Positions 1-6,806 are shown, counted from the first letter of the stretch. The stretch is DNA of 12,424 bases from an uncultured Collinsella sp. (GCA_902479065.1 CABSNM010000033.1:1-12424), one strand, 5' to 3'. Translations and numbers: made by a program. The notes: generated by a model not told the origin, from the sequence alone.

Positions 1-321
1 CTCTCGCCCAGCCATCGCGAGGTGACCGTTGCCGGCGAGCCGCTTAAGCTCACCCTGCGCGAGTTCGACCTGCTCGAGTACCTCATGCGCAAGCCCGGCG
101 TGGTCTTTACCCGCGAGTCGTTGCTGCAGAGCGTGTGGGGCTGGGACTTCGACGGCGGTTCGCGCACCGTTGACGTGCACGTGCAGACGCTTCGCCAAAA
201 ACTGGGCGAGCATGCCAGCGCCATCGAGACCGTACGCGGCGTGGGCTACCGCTTGGCCGAGCCTTCTGCCGGTGATGGTGCCGAAGGTGACGACACCGCG
301 GCCACCGCATTGGAGGAGTAA
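1..321 (+). CDS. OmpR/PhoB-family response regulator, C-terminal part (5' end outside window)
   Basis: This is the C-terminal DNA-binding half of a two-component response regulator. The open frame runs in from base 1 (LSPSHREVTVAGEPLKL), so the gene starts upstream; an internal GTG at 22 is only a valine codon in a conserved stretch. What is visible is a winged-helix domain of the OmpR/PhoB type. It contains LTLREFDLLEYLMRKPG, then VFTRESLLQSVWG, then the recognition-helix region SRTVDVHVQTLRQKLG, and ends in the family hallmark ETVRGVGYRL. A short acidic, alanine-rich tail follows. The receiver domain with the phosphorylated Asp is not in the window. The stop is three bases before the kinase start, so the two are co-transcribed and form a cognate pair. 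The target genes cannot be read from this sequence; calling it PhoP or PhoB would be a guess. Confidence 0.93.
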   Translation, partial: LSPSHREVTVAGEPLKLTLREFDLLEYLMRKPGVVFTRESLLQSVWGWDFDGGSRTVDVHVQTLRQKLGEHASAIETVRGVGYRLAEPSAGDGAEGDDTAATALEE

Positions 322-324
322 CCC

Positions 325-1749
325 GTGGTCTTCGCCCCCCAGGGAAAACATACGCTGTCGCACCGCGTTTTTGTGACGATCTTTGTCTGCGCCATGGCGG
401 TTATCGTGGCGTTTACGGTGCTGGGTGCGTTCTTTGTGCAAAACACCTTGGCGGATGCCACGAGTGCCAACCTGGCGCAGGAAACCGAGCTCATTGCTGC
501 CGCCCTCGACGAGCAGCAGGAGCCCATCCCGTTCTTGCGTAGCCTCGATCGTGAGGACTTGCGCATCACGCTGATTAACAAGGATGGATCGGTTGCCTAC
601 GACAACGAGGCGTCGCCTTCCACACTGCCCAACCATGGCGATCGCCCCGAGGTCATCGAGGCCTTTGAGAGTGGTTCGGGTTCCGCGGAGCGCGCAAGCT
701 CTACGCTCGACGAGATTATGCTGTATCGCGCCGTCGCCCTTGATAACGGCCAGGTTGTCCGCTTGGCGCAGGCCCAGCCTGGCGTTGCGGCGATTTTGCT
801 GTCGATGGTGGCGCCGATGCTGCTTATCGCAGCAGCGGGTGCGGTACTCTCGTTTTTTATGGCGCGCCGCGAGTCCCGTGCCATCATCGCGCCGTTGCAA
901 GAGGTAGATTTGGACCACCCACGCCGTAGCTATGAGCACGCCTATGCCGAGATGGTCCCCATGCTTGAGCGTATCGAGTCGCAGCGCCAGGAACTCAAGC
1001 GCCAAATGGCGGTGCTAGCGGACAACGACCGTATGCGCCGCGAGTTCACGGCGAATATCACCCATGAGCTCAAGACGCCGCTTACGGCGATTTCGGGCTA
1101 TGCTGAGCTCATCGCAAACGGCATGGTCGAGGGCGAGGGCGACCTGCGCAACTTTGGCGGTCGCATCTATCGTGAGGCGGGCCGCTTGGCAGCGCTTGTC
1201 AACGATATCCTTACGCTGTCTAACTTGGACGAGGCCGAGCGTGCAACTGAGGGCGAGGCGGTGCCCATTGGTTCCACGGAGCCTATTGAGCTCTCGCGTG
1301 CCATCTACGCGGTTGAGCAGCGTCTTGAACAGGTCGCCCGTCAGGCGAATGTGACGATAAGTCATGAGACCAAGCCTGTGGTCATCGAAGGCGTGTCGCG
1401 CTTGATTGACGAGCTCATCTATAATCTGGCGAGCAACGCCATCCGCTACAATCGACCCGGCGGTGCGGTTACGCTGCAGTGCGGCACCAACGACGAAGGC
1501 CATCCGTTCCTTGCGGTCGCCGACACGGGAATCGGTATCGCGCCTGAAGAACAGGGCAAGGTATTTGAGCGGTTCTATCGCGTGGACAAGAGTAGGTCCA
1601 AGGCGCGCGGCGGAACCGGTCTGGGGCTTGCAATTGTCAAGCATGCGGCCCTGTATCATCACGCCACGCTCGATTTGTCGAGCGAGTTGGGCGTGGGAAC
1701 CACCATTACGGTGACGTTTCCCATACGGCAGGACGAGCCATTCGCATAG
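325..1749 (+). CDS. Membrane sensor histidine kinase (PhoR-like)
   Basis: This is the transmembrane sensor kinase partner of the preceding response regulator. The GTG start at 325 follows a strong GGAGGAG at 312-318, which lies inside the end of the regulator gene. The 474-residue protein has TM1 at about 15-37, an extracytoplasmic sensor region at about 38-153 of PAS/PDC-like size, and TM2 at about 154-179. A linker with only a weak HAMP-like pattern follows at about 185-222. The HisKA domain carries the H-box FTANITHELKTPL with phospho-acceptor His247. The HATPase_c domain has the N-box around Asn367-Asn371, the G1 box DTGIG (400-404), the F-box FERFYR (414-419) and the G2 box GGTGLGLAIV (429-438). 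All catalytic boxes are intact. The order fits PhoR/WalK-like kinases of Gram-positive bacteria. The signal sensed is unknown. The following genes are cell-surface phosphorylation genes, but a hairpin and a 195-base gap separate them. Confidence 0.94.
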   Translation: MVFAPQGKHTLSHRVFVTIFVCAMAVIVAFTVLGAFFVQNTLADATSANLAQETELIAAALDEQQEPIPFLRSLDREDLRITLINKDGSVAYDNEASPSTLPNHGDRPEVIEAFESGSGSAERASSTLDEIMLYRAVALDNGQVVRLAQAQPGVAAILLSMVAPMLLIAAAGAVLSFFMARRESRAIIAPLQEVDLDHPRRSYEHAYAEMVPMLERIESQRQELKRQMAVLADNDRMRREFTANITHELKTPLTAISGYAELIANGMVEGEGDLRNFGGRIYREAGRLAALVNDILTLSNLDEAERATEGEAVPIGSTEPIELSRAIYAVEQRLEQVARQANVTISHETKPVVIEGVSRLIDELIYNLASNAIRYNRPGGAVTLQCGTNDEGHPFLAVADTGIGIAPEEQGKVFERFYRVDKSRSKARGGTGLGLAIVKHAALYHHATLDLSSELGVGTTITVTFPIRQDEPFA

Positions 1750-1774
1750 CGATACAACATAGATATTGATGCAG

Positions 1775-1809
1775 ACGCCGCATTTGACTTTCGGGTGCGG
1801 CGTTGTTGT
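1775..1809 (+). terminator. Probable intrinsic terminator after the two-component pair
   Basis: An 8-bp perfect GC-rich stem pairs ACGCCGCA at 1775-1782 with TGCGGCGT at 1796-1803, around a 13-base loop. The hairpin begins about 25 bases after the kinase stop. The downstream tract is T-rich but interrupted (TTGTTGTG), so termination may be only partial. Position and stem support the call; the weak T-tract lowers confidence. Confidence 0.55.
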
Positions 1810-1868
1810 GCAATTTTACGATTGCTTCCGACATTTTTACAGGAGAGCCTGTTTCTTATGTATAGAGT

Positions 1869-1897
1869 TTGGTCTCGGTAAAAAGATGCGATAACAT
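1869..1897 (+). promoter_or_regulatory. Candidate promoter for the BY-kinase operon
   Basis: TTGGTC at 1869-1874 and TAACAT at 1892-1897 are separated by 17 bases, with 3/6 and 4/6 matches to the sigma-A consensus. An overlapping reading is an extended -10 with TG at 1887-1888 followed by GATAAC at 1890-1895. A weaker alternative is TTTACA (1836-1841) with TATAGA (1861-1866), whose 19-base spacer is too long. Any of these would give a leader of about 40-75 bases before the ATG at 1945, which has GAAAGG at 1931-1936. The remainder of the 1750-1944 gap shows only the terminator hairpin and a weak 5-bp hairpin at 1839-1852. Confidence 0.35.
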
Positions 1898-1944
1898 ACG
1901 GACAGTTTTGTCAATCCGAACTGGGGAAATGAAAGGCAAGCTGC

Positions 1945-2601
1945 ATGACCCTTCTCGAACTGTTCCAGCTGCTGAAGAAGCACCTTCAGCTGGTCATCAC
2001 CCTTCCGGTGGTCTGCGCGATCGCCATGGGCATCGTGTCCTTCGTTGCGATGGACAACACCTACACCGCGACGACGAGCATGTACATTCTCGCCAAAACC
2101 GACGATAGCGGTCAGATGAGCTACAACGATCTCTCGGCGAGCCAGATGCTTTCCAACGATATCGCCACGCTGCTGGATAGCGATAGCGTTAAGAGCGGCG
2201 CAGCCAATGAACTGGGCCTCACCGATCTGGATGACTACAAGGTGTCTGTTTCCTCCGAGACCACCACGCGTGTCATTACGCTTTCGGTTACCGGCACCGA
2301 TGCCAAGGAGACGGCTAAGGTCGCAAAGGCCATGGCCAGCTCGGTGAGTACGGTCGCTCAGAACGTCGGCGCTGCCCAGAGCATCAACGTTATCGACGAG
2401 GCTAAGACCCCCGAAGCCCCCAGCGGTCCCAAGCGTATGCTGTACGTTGCTGTCGCGTTCCTCGCGGGCATCTTTATCGCAGTTGCCTATGTCGTTTTGG
2501 CAGACATGCTCAACACCCGCATCCGCGGTGCCGAAGAGGCAGAAGAGCTCCTGGGCATTCCCGTTGTTGGCCGAATTCCGGCTATGAAAGGTGGTAAATA
2601 G
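1945..2601 (+). CDS. Wzz/CpsC-type chain-length determinant, BY-kinase transmembrane activator
   Basis: This 218-residue membrane protein is of the polysaccharide co-polymerase type (Wzz domain; CpsC, CapA and TkmA/YwqC in other Gram-positives). In that family it sets polysaccharide chain length and activates the cytoplasmic tyrosine kinase through its C-terminal tail. TM1 is at about 16-36 and the extracytoplasmic domain at about 37-163. A proline-rich PEAPSGPKR segment (156-164) sits directly before TM2 at about 165-187, as is typical of the family. The cytoplasmic tail TRIRGAEEAEELLGIPVVGR resembles the kinase-contacting segment. The ATG at 1945 has GAAAGG eight bases upstream. The kinase gene starts two bases after the stop, which implies translational coupling. 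The length is normal for the Gram-positive split type, in which activator and kinase are separate polypeptides. The symbol is left blank because cpsC, capA, tkmA and ywqC are all used. Confidence 0.9.
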   Translation: MTLLELFQLLKKHLQLVITLPVVCAIAMGIVSFVAMDNTYTATTSMYILAKTDDSGQMSYNDLSASQMLSNDIATLLDSDSVKSGAANELGLTDLDDYKVSVSSETTTRVITLSVTGTDAKETAKVAKAMASSVSTVAQNVGAAQSINVIDEAKTPEAPSGPKRMLYVAVAFLAGIFIAVAYVVLADMLNTRIRGAEEAEELLGIPVVGRIPAMKGGK

Positions 2602-2603
2602 GC

Positions 2604-3341
2604 ATGGCTAAGGCAAAGAACACCGATAAGCTCGTTGTACAGAATGCCGCCAAGACCCTTCTGGCCAACATCCGCTTTGCGAGCGTGGACGACCCCATTC
2701 GCACCATCACCGTTACGTCCTCGATTCCCAACGAGGGCAAGTCTACGGTTTCCATCAACCTTGCTCAGGCTATCGCCACCAGCGGCAAGAGCGTCCTGCT
2801 GGTCGAGGCTGATATGCGTCGCAGGTCCCTTGCCGATATGCTCGGCGTCCGCTCCCGCGGCGGACTCTATGCAGTCCTTTCCGAGCAGGTTTCTATTGAC
2901 CAGGCGATTGTCGAGACGGGTCAGAAGAACTTCTACTTCCTCGATGCCGAGCCGCATATTCCCAATCCTGCCGACATCATCGTCTCTCACCGCTTTGCCA
3001 AGCTGGTAAAGGCACTGTCCGCCAAGTTCCAGTACGTCATCTTTGATGCTCCCCCGGTCGGCACCTTCATCGATGCTGCCGAGATCGCAAGTCTGACCGA
3101 CGGTGCGCTTTTTGTCGTGCGTGAGGATTTCACCAAGCGCGAGGAGGCGCTCAACGCCATCGGTCAGCTTAAGAAGTCCGAGAAGGTCAAGCTCATCGGT
3201 ACCGTTATGAACTACTGCGAGACCGAGACCAGCGAGTACTACTACTCCTACTACACCAAGGACGGTAAGAAGGTGAAGAAGGGCTCCGACGATCAGGGGA
3301 CTTCCAAAAAGGGCATCTTCACCAACCGAGCAAACGTTTAG
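2604..3341 (+). CDS. CpsD/YwqD-type bacterial tyrosine kinase (BY-kinase)
   Basis: This is a cytoplasmic P-loop tyrosine autokinase that pairs with the preceding membrane activator; homologues control capsule or exopolysaccharide synthesis and phosphorylate other proteins. The Walker A is SSIPNEGKST (39-48). The BY-kinase-specific Walker A' is LLVEADMRR (65-73), with Asp70. The Walker B is VIFDAPP (145-151). The C-terminal tyrosine cluster is EYYYSYYTKDG (211-221), holding five tyrosines that are the expected autophosphorylation sites, followed by a lysine-rich tail. These features separate it from MinD/ParA-type ATPases. The 245-residue length fits the Gram-positive kinase subunit. GAAAGGTGG at 2586-2594 lies at the end of the upstream gene and serves as ribosome binding site. 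The phosphatase gene starts 17 bases downstream. The nearest functional analogues are Bacillus PtkA (YwqD) and Streptococcus CpsD. Confidence 0.94.
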   Translation: MAKAKNTDKLVVQNAAKTLLANIRFASVDDPIRTITVTSSIPNEGKSTVSINLAQAIATSGKSVLLVEADMRRRSLADMLGVRSRGGLYAVLSEQVSIDQAIVETGQKNFYFLDAEPHIPNPADIIVSHRFAKLVKALSAKFQYVIFDAPPVGTFIDAAEIASLTDGALFVVREDFTKREEALNAIGQLKKSEKVKLIGTVMNYCETETSEYYYSYYTKDGKKVKKGSDDQGTSKKGIFTNRANV

Positions 3342-3358
3342 TTGATTAAGGCTGACCT

Positions 3359-4009
3359 ATGCGTGACATTCATTGCCATATCTTGCCGGGTGTAGACGAC
3401 GGCGCCGCCGATCTCGATGAGAGCTTGGCGATGCTCGAGGCTGCCAAGCGGGCCGGTGTAACCAGAATCGTTTGCACTCCTCACTGCCGTGATCCCTATT
3501 TTGATTACGACAAGATGTGGGATGCCTTTGAGCTGCTGCGTGATAACGCTGACGGTTTTCCGCTCCAGATGGGCTTCGAGGTCAACCATCGAAAGCTCGT
3601 TGAGCTTGGTATCGATGCCGCGGAGCACTTGCATTTCGATGGGACCAACGAGTTCCTGCTCGAGCTTTCGACGCATGCCGATGCGTATGCGTTTAGAGAG
3701 TACGAGAACACGATTTACGATTTGCAGTGCCGTGGTTACCAGGTGATTATCGCTCATCCTGAGCGCTATCGTGCGGTTCAAAAGGATGTAAGCGTGGCGG
3801 AGCGCCTGGTCGATATGGGCTGCAAGCTGCAGGCTTCGGCGGACTTTATTGCCGGCGGTCGCTTTGGTCGCGAGAAAAAGCCGGCACAGCGCCTGTTCGA
3901 TCAGAACCTGTACAGCTTCATCGCGAGCGATGCCCATAACGTGGGTCATTACGACTGCCTGGCGAAGGCTCGCGCGAAGTTTAGCGTGCGCGGAGCTCAT
4001 TTTCGCTAA
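3359..4009 (+). CDS. CpsB/YwqE-type PHP-domain protein-tyrosine phosphatase
   Basis: This is a metal-dependent PHP-superfamily phosphatase that removes phosphate from the BY-kinase tyrosine cluster and so resets the system. The 216-residue protein keeps the expected metal-ligand motifs: DIHCHILPGVDDG with His5 and His7, TPHC with His42, GFEV with Glu74, IAHPERY with His133, and SDAHN with Asp191 and His193. The ATG at 3359 follows TAAGG at 3347-3351. The protein is shorter than the roughly 240-255 residues usual for CpsB. After SDAHN it ends in KFSVRGAHFR, whereas relatives end in a helix of the type KYG...AQELF..NP. The +1 frame over 3993-4010 reads ELIFAN, which looks like that lost ending, so a C-terminal frameshift is possible. 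All metal ligands lie before this point, so catalytic function is probably kept. Confidence 0.9.
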   Translation: MRDIHCHILPGVDDGAADLDESLAMLEAAKRAGVTRIVCTPHCRDPYFDYDKMWDAFELLRDNADGFPLQMGFEVNHRKLVELGIDAAEHLHFDGTNEFLLELSTHADAYAFREYENTIYDLQCRGYQVIIAHPERYRAVQKDVSVAERLVDMGCKLQASADFIAGGRFGREKKPAQRLFDQNLYSFIASDAHNVGHYDCLAKARAKFSVRGAHFR

Positions 4010-4048
4010 TATCTGTCCCTAACGTTCGCATTGAATGAAAGGGCAGCC

Positions 4049-4549
4049 ATGGATATCCAACTTAAGACGGGATGCTTTGATGACGCGGCGTTGGTGCGCC
4101 GCGTCGTTTTTATGGACGAGCAGGGCTACGAGAATGAGTTCGACGCTATCGACGAGGATCCAAACTGCATTCATGTGACGCTCTATGTAGACGGCGAGCT
4201 TGCCGGTTGCTCGCGCGTGTTTCCCGAAGAGCTTGAGCGCGTGGCTGACGCAGGGGCCCCGGTGTTGCCGGCATGCGACATGGACGAAGGCGTTGCGGCG
4301 GGGGAGACCTACATTATGGGGCGCGTCGCCGTGCTGCCGGCTATGCGTCGTCGCGGACTGGCGAGTGCGATCGTCGAGGCCAGTGCTTCGTGTGCACGCG
4401 ATGCCGGCGCTAAGCTTATTAAGCTGCATGCGCAGGAATACGTGTTGCCGCTCTATGCAAAGGCGGGCTACACGCAAATTGCCCCGGTAGATCACGAAGA
4501 CGAGGGCCAGCCCCATGTCTGGATGGCCAAGCGCGTAGATGGCAGATAG
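4049..4549 (+). CDS. GNAT-family N-acetyltransferase (YjcF/ElaA-like)
   Basis: This is a 166-residue single-domain acetyl-CoA-dependent acetyltransferase. The early segment RRVVFMDEQGYENEFDAIDE matches the start of the YjcF/ElaA subgroup, where a VF..EQ....E.D..D pattern is usual. IHVTLYVDGELAGCSRVF forms the central strands. Motif A is MGRVAVLPAMRRRGLASAIV, whose RRRGLA is the acetyl-CoA pyrophosphate-binding loop. LHAQEYVLPLYAKAGY is the motif B region with the late tyrosine common in the fold. I chose the ATG at 4049 because GAAAGGG (4037-4043) sits five bases before it; an in-frame TTG at 4031 would place that ribosome binding site inside the gene. It lies 39 bases after the phosphatase with no visible terminator, so it may ride on the same transcript. 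The substrate is unknown, and nothing shown links it to polysaccharide. Confidence 0.87.
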   Translation: MDIQLKTGCFDDAALVRRVVFMDEQGYENEFDAIDEDPNCIHVTLYVDGELAGCSRVFPEELERVADAGAPVLPACDMDEGVAAGETYIMGRVAVLPAMRRRGLASAIVEASASCARDAGAKLIKLHAQEYVLPLYAKAGYTQIAPVDHEDEGQPHVWMAKRVDGR

Positions 4550-4587
4550 GGACGTTCCTTTTCTGCCGGCAGTTGGGGACACTCCTT
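4549..4587. repeat. Duplicated GGGAC..TCCTT intergenic repeat unit with central palindrome
   Basis: Two near-identical 12-mers, GGGACGTTCCTT (4549-4560) and GGGACACTCCTT (4576-4587), match at 10 of 12 positions in direct orientation. They flank a perfect 10-base palindrome, CTGCCGGCAG (4563-4572). The first copy begins with the last G of the GNAT stop codon. The compact order of two similar units around a palindrome looks like a short dispersed intergenic repeat of the REP type. Only this one copy of the arrangement is in the window, so dispersal is not shown. Confidence 0.45.
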
Positions 4588-4592
4588 GGCAA

Positions 4593-4665
4593 TTGACGCA
4601 CTGGAGCGCTCGGACATACAGTTTTTCGATTCCGTATGTATATATGCGCGTTAATGGGTTATAAA
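4593..4665 (+). promoter_or_regulatory. Candidate htpG promoter region
   Basis: The best -10 match is TATAAA at 4660-4665 (5/6), with TGTATA at 4637-4642 as a weak -35 at 17-base spacing. A second candidate upstream pairs TTGACG (4593-4598, 5/6) with TACAGT (4618-4623) at a 19-base spacing. Between them is a 6-bp inverted repeat, ACATAC (4614-4619) and GTATGT (4634-4639), which could be an operator. I see no CIRCE (HrcA) or HAIR (HspR) heat-shock operator here. The downstream promoter would give a leader of roughly 80 bases that contains the hairpin at 4697-4721. Confidence 0.4.
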
Positions 4666-4696
4666 ATCTAAGTCTGAACATAGCAGGTCTGCGATG

Positions 4697-4721
4697 CGGC
4701 TCGGGCGACCGGGCCGTTTTT
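4697..4721 (+). terminator. Terminator-like hairpin in the htpG leader
   Basis: CGGCTCGG (4697-4704) pairs with CCGGGCCG (4709-4716) along all eight positions, one of them G-U. The tetraloop GCGA is of the stable GNRA type. Five T residues follow directly at 4717-4721, so it has the form of an intrinsic terminator. Only 30 bases remain before the htpG ATG, and they carry the ribosome binding site GAAAGGA (4739-4745) but no promoter. Either htpG transcripts read through this hairpin, making it an attenuator or structured leader, or it ends the upstream transcript and is partly leaky. Confidence 0.6.
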
Positions 4722-4751
4722 GCGGACAGGGGTAGCGCGAAAGGACTGCAC

Positions 4752-6776
4752 ATGCGTCAATTTAAGACCGAGAGCAAAAAACTGCTCGACCTCATGATCA
4801 ACTCCATCTACACCAATAAGGAAATCTTCCTGCGCGAGCTTATCTCTAACGCGAGCGACGCCGTCGACAAGCTCAACTTTAAGAGCCTGCAGGACCCGAG
4901 CGTCAAGATCGACCAGGGCGACTTGGCCATCCGTGTTTCCTTTGATAAGGACGCCCGCACCATCACTATTTCGGATAACGGTATCGGCATGACCGCCGAG
5001 GAGCTCGAGCGCAACCTGGGCACCATCGCCCATTCCGGCTCCGAGGAGTTTAAGACCGAGAACGCCGAGCAGCAGGGTTCCGATGTCGACATCATCGGTC
5101 AGTTTGGCGTGGGTTTCTACTCCGCCTTTATGGTCGCCAGCCACGTGAAGGTCGTCAGCCGCGCTTATGGCGAGGATACCGCCCACGTTTGGGAGTCCGA
5201 CGGCCTTGAGGGCTACACCATCGAGGATGGCGAGCGTGCTGAGCACGGTACCGATGTCATCCTGACGCTGCGCGAGAACGAGAAGCTCGATGCCGATGGC
5301 GAGGCCGAGACCTACGATCGCTTCCTGACCGAGTGGGGCCTCAAGAGCCTGATTCAGCAGTACAGCAACTATGTGCGCTACCCGATCCAGATGATGGTGA
5401 GCAAGAGTCGCCAGAAGCCCAAGCCCGAGGACGCCGGCGACGACTATAAGCCCGAGTACGAGGACTATCAGGAGCTCGAGACCATCAACTCCATGACGCC
5501 GATCTGGAAAAAGCGCAGCTCCGACGTTGAGCAGAAGGATTACAACGAGTTCTATAAGTCCACGTTCCACGACTTTGACGATCCCGCGCGCACTATCAGC
5601 TTCCATGCCGAGGGTACGCTTGAGTACGATGCACTGCTGTTTGTGCCGGGTCGCGCCCCGTTCGATCTGTACAGCAAGGACTACGAGAAGGGCCTGGCGC
5701 TCTACAGCTCCAACGTGCTGATTATGGAGAAGTGCGACGACCTGCTGCCCGACTACTACAACTTTGTGCGCGGTGTTGTGGACTCTGCCGACGTGACGCT
5801 CAATATTTCGCGTGAGACGCTGCAGCAGAACCGTCAGCTCAAGGCCATTGCCAAGCGTGTCGAGAAGAAGATCACCGCCGACCTTGAGGATATGCGTGAC
5901 AACGACCGCGAGGCCTACGAGAAGTTCTTTGAGAACTTTGGTCGCGGCCTTAAGTACGGCATCTACTCGAGCTATGGCATGAAGGCCGATGAGCTCGCCG
6001 ACCTGCTGCTGTTCTGGTCTGCCAAGGAGCAGAAGATGATCACCCTTGCCGAGTATGCCAAGGGCATGCCCGAGGGCCAGAAGGCAATCTACTATGCCGC
6101 CGGCGATTCGCGCGAGCGTCTGGCCAAGATGCCCGTCGTGAAGGGCGTGCTCGACCGCGGCTACGATGTACTGCTGCTGACGCAGGACGTGGATGAGTTC
6201 ACCTTCCAGGCCATGCGTGAGTACGTGGCTGCCGATATGCCCAAGGTCTACGAGGATGACGCTGCTCGCGAGGCTGCCGAGAAGGCAGTTGCCGATGGTG
6301 CCGAGCCTGAGGTTGAAGATCGTCACCTGGAGCTCAAGAACGTCGCGACCGGTGATCTTGATCTGGCGACCGAGGACGAGAAGAAGGAGGCCGAGGACGC
6401 CACCAAGGAAAACGAGGACCTCTTCAGCGCTATGAAGGAGGCACTCGGTGACAAGGTCGAGAAAGTTGCCGTCTCCGCGCGCCTGACCGATGCCCCCGCT
6501 TGCATCACCACCGAGGGCCCGCTTTCGCTCGAGATGGAGAAGGTGCTCCAGAAGGGACCCGAGGGCGCGCCCGACGGTATGCCCAAGAGCCAGCGCGTGC
6601 TCGAGCTCAACGCCAAGCACCCGGTCTTTGCCAAGCTCGTCGCTGCTCAGAAGGCGGGCGACACTGACAAGATCAAGCAGTACTCCGGCTTGCTCTACGA
6701 TCAGGCCCTGCTGGTCGAGGGCATCCTCCCCGAGGATCCCGTAGCCTTCGCGGCGGCTGTTTGCAACTTGATGTAG
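4752..6776 (+). CDS. htpG: Molecular chaperone HtpG (bacterial Hsp90)
   Basis: This is a cytoplasmic ATP-dependent Hsp90 chaperone. The N-terminal GHKL ATPase domain shows ELISNASDA (29-37, with catalytic Glu29 and Asn33), the adenine-binding SDNGIGM (74-80), IAHSGSEEF (92-100) at the lid and GQFGVGFYSAF (116-126). The middle domain has the conserved SMTPIWKK (247-254) and NISRETLQQN (351-360), whose Arg353 is the expected catalytic arginine. The C-terminal dimerisation domain ends in SGLLYDQALLVEGILPEDP. The gene starts at ATG 4752 with GAAAGGA six bases upstream. At 674 residues it is about 50 longer than E. coli HtpG (624). Most of the excess is a charged stretch at about 500-550, before and around LKNVATGDLDLA, where the middle and C-terminal domains join. 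It stands alone between a leader hairpin and a tandem hairpin pair, which suggests a single-gene transcript. Confidence 0.98.
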   Translation: MRQFKTESKKLLDLMINSIYTNKEIFLRELISNASDAVDKLNFKSLQDPSVKIDQGDLAIRVSFDKDARTITISDNGIGMTAEELERNLGTIAHSGSEEFKTENAEQQGSDVDIIGQFGVGFYSAFMVASHVKVVSRAYGEDTAHVWESDGLEGYTIEDGERAEHGTDVILTLRENEKLDADGEAETYDRFLTEWGLKSLIQQYSNYVRYPIQMMVSKSRQKPKPEDAGDDYKPEYEDYQELETINSMTPIWKKRSSDVEQKDYNEFYKSTFHDFDDPARTISFHAEGTLEYDALLFVPGRAPFDLYSKDYEKGLALYSSNVLIMEKCDDLLPDYYNFVRGVVDSADVTLNISRETLQQNRQLKAIAKRVEKKITADLEDMRDNDREAYEKFFENFGRGLKYGIYSSYGMKADELADLLLFWSAKEQKMITLAEYAKGMPEGQKAIYYAAGDSRERLAKMPVVKGVLDRGYDVLLLTQDVDEFTFQAMREYVAADMPKVYEDDAAREAAEKAVADGAEPEVEDRHLELKNVATGDLDLATEDEKKEAEDATKENEDLFSAMKEALGDKVEKVAVSARLTDAPACITTEGPLSLEMEKVLQKGPEGAPDGMPKSQRVLELNAKHPVFAKLVAAQKAGDTDKIKQYSGLLYDQALLVEGILPEDPVAFAAAVCNLM

Positions 6777-6806
6777 TTCGGGGATACGGCACCGTAACTA
6801 GATTAG

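Noticed and set aside
1015..1662. 215-codon minus-strand frame inside the histidine kinase gene
   Set aside because: It is opposite the conserved HisKA/HATPase region, and no family features are seen in its translation.
4031..4048. TTG start for the acetyltransferase, giving six extra residues
   Set aside because: The GAAAGGG ribosome binding site lies after this TTG and five bases before the ATG at 4049, so the ATG is the better start.
4588..4751. CIRCE or HAIR heat-shock operator before htpG
   Set aside because: I looked for TTAGCACTC-N9-GAGTGCTAA and CTTGAGT-N7-ACTCAAG and found neither.
4668..6620. 650-codon open frame on the minus strand opposite htpG
   Set aside because: It lies almost wholly inside htpG, is low-complexity Leu/Val/Gly-rich, has no recognisable motifs and no ribosome binding site. 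It is a by-product of strong codon bias in the real gene.
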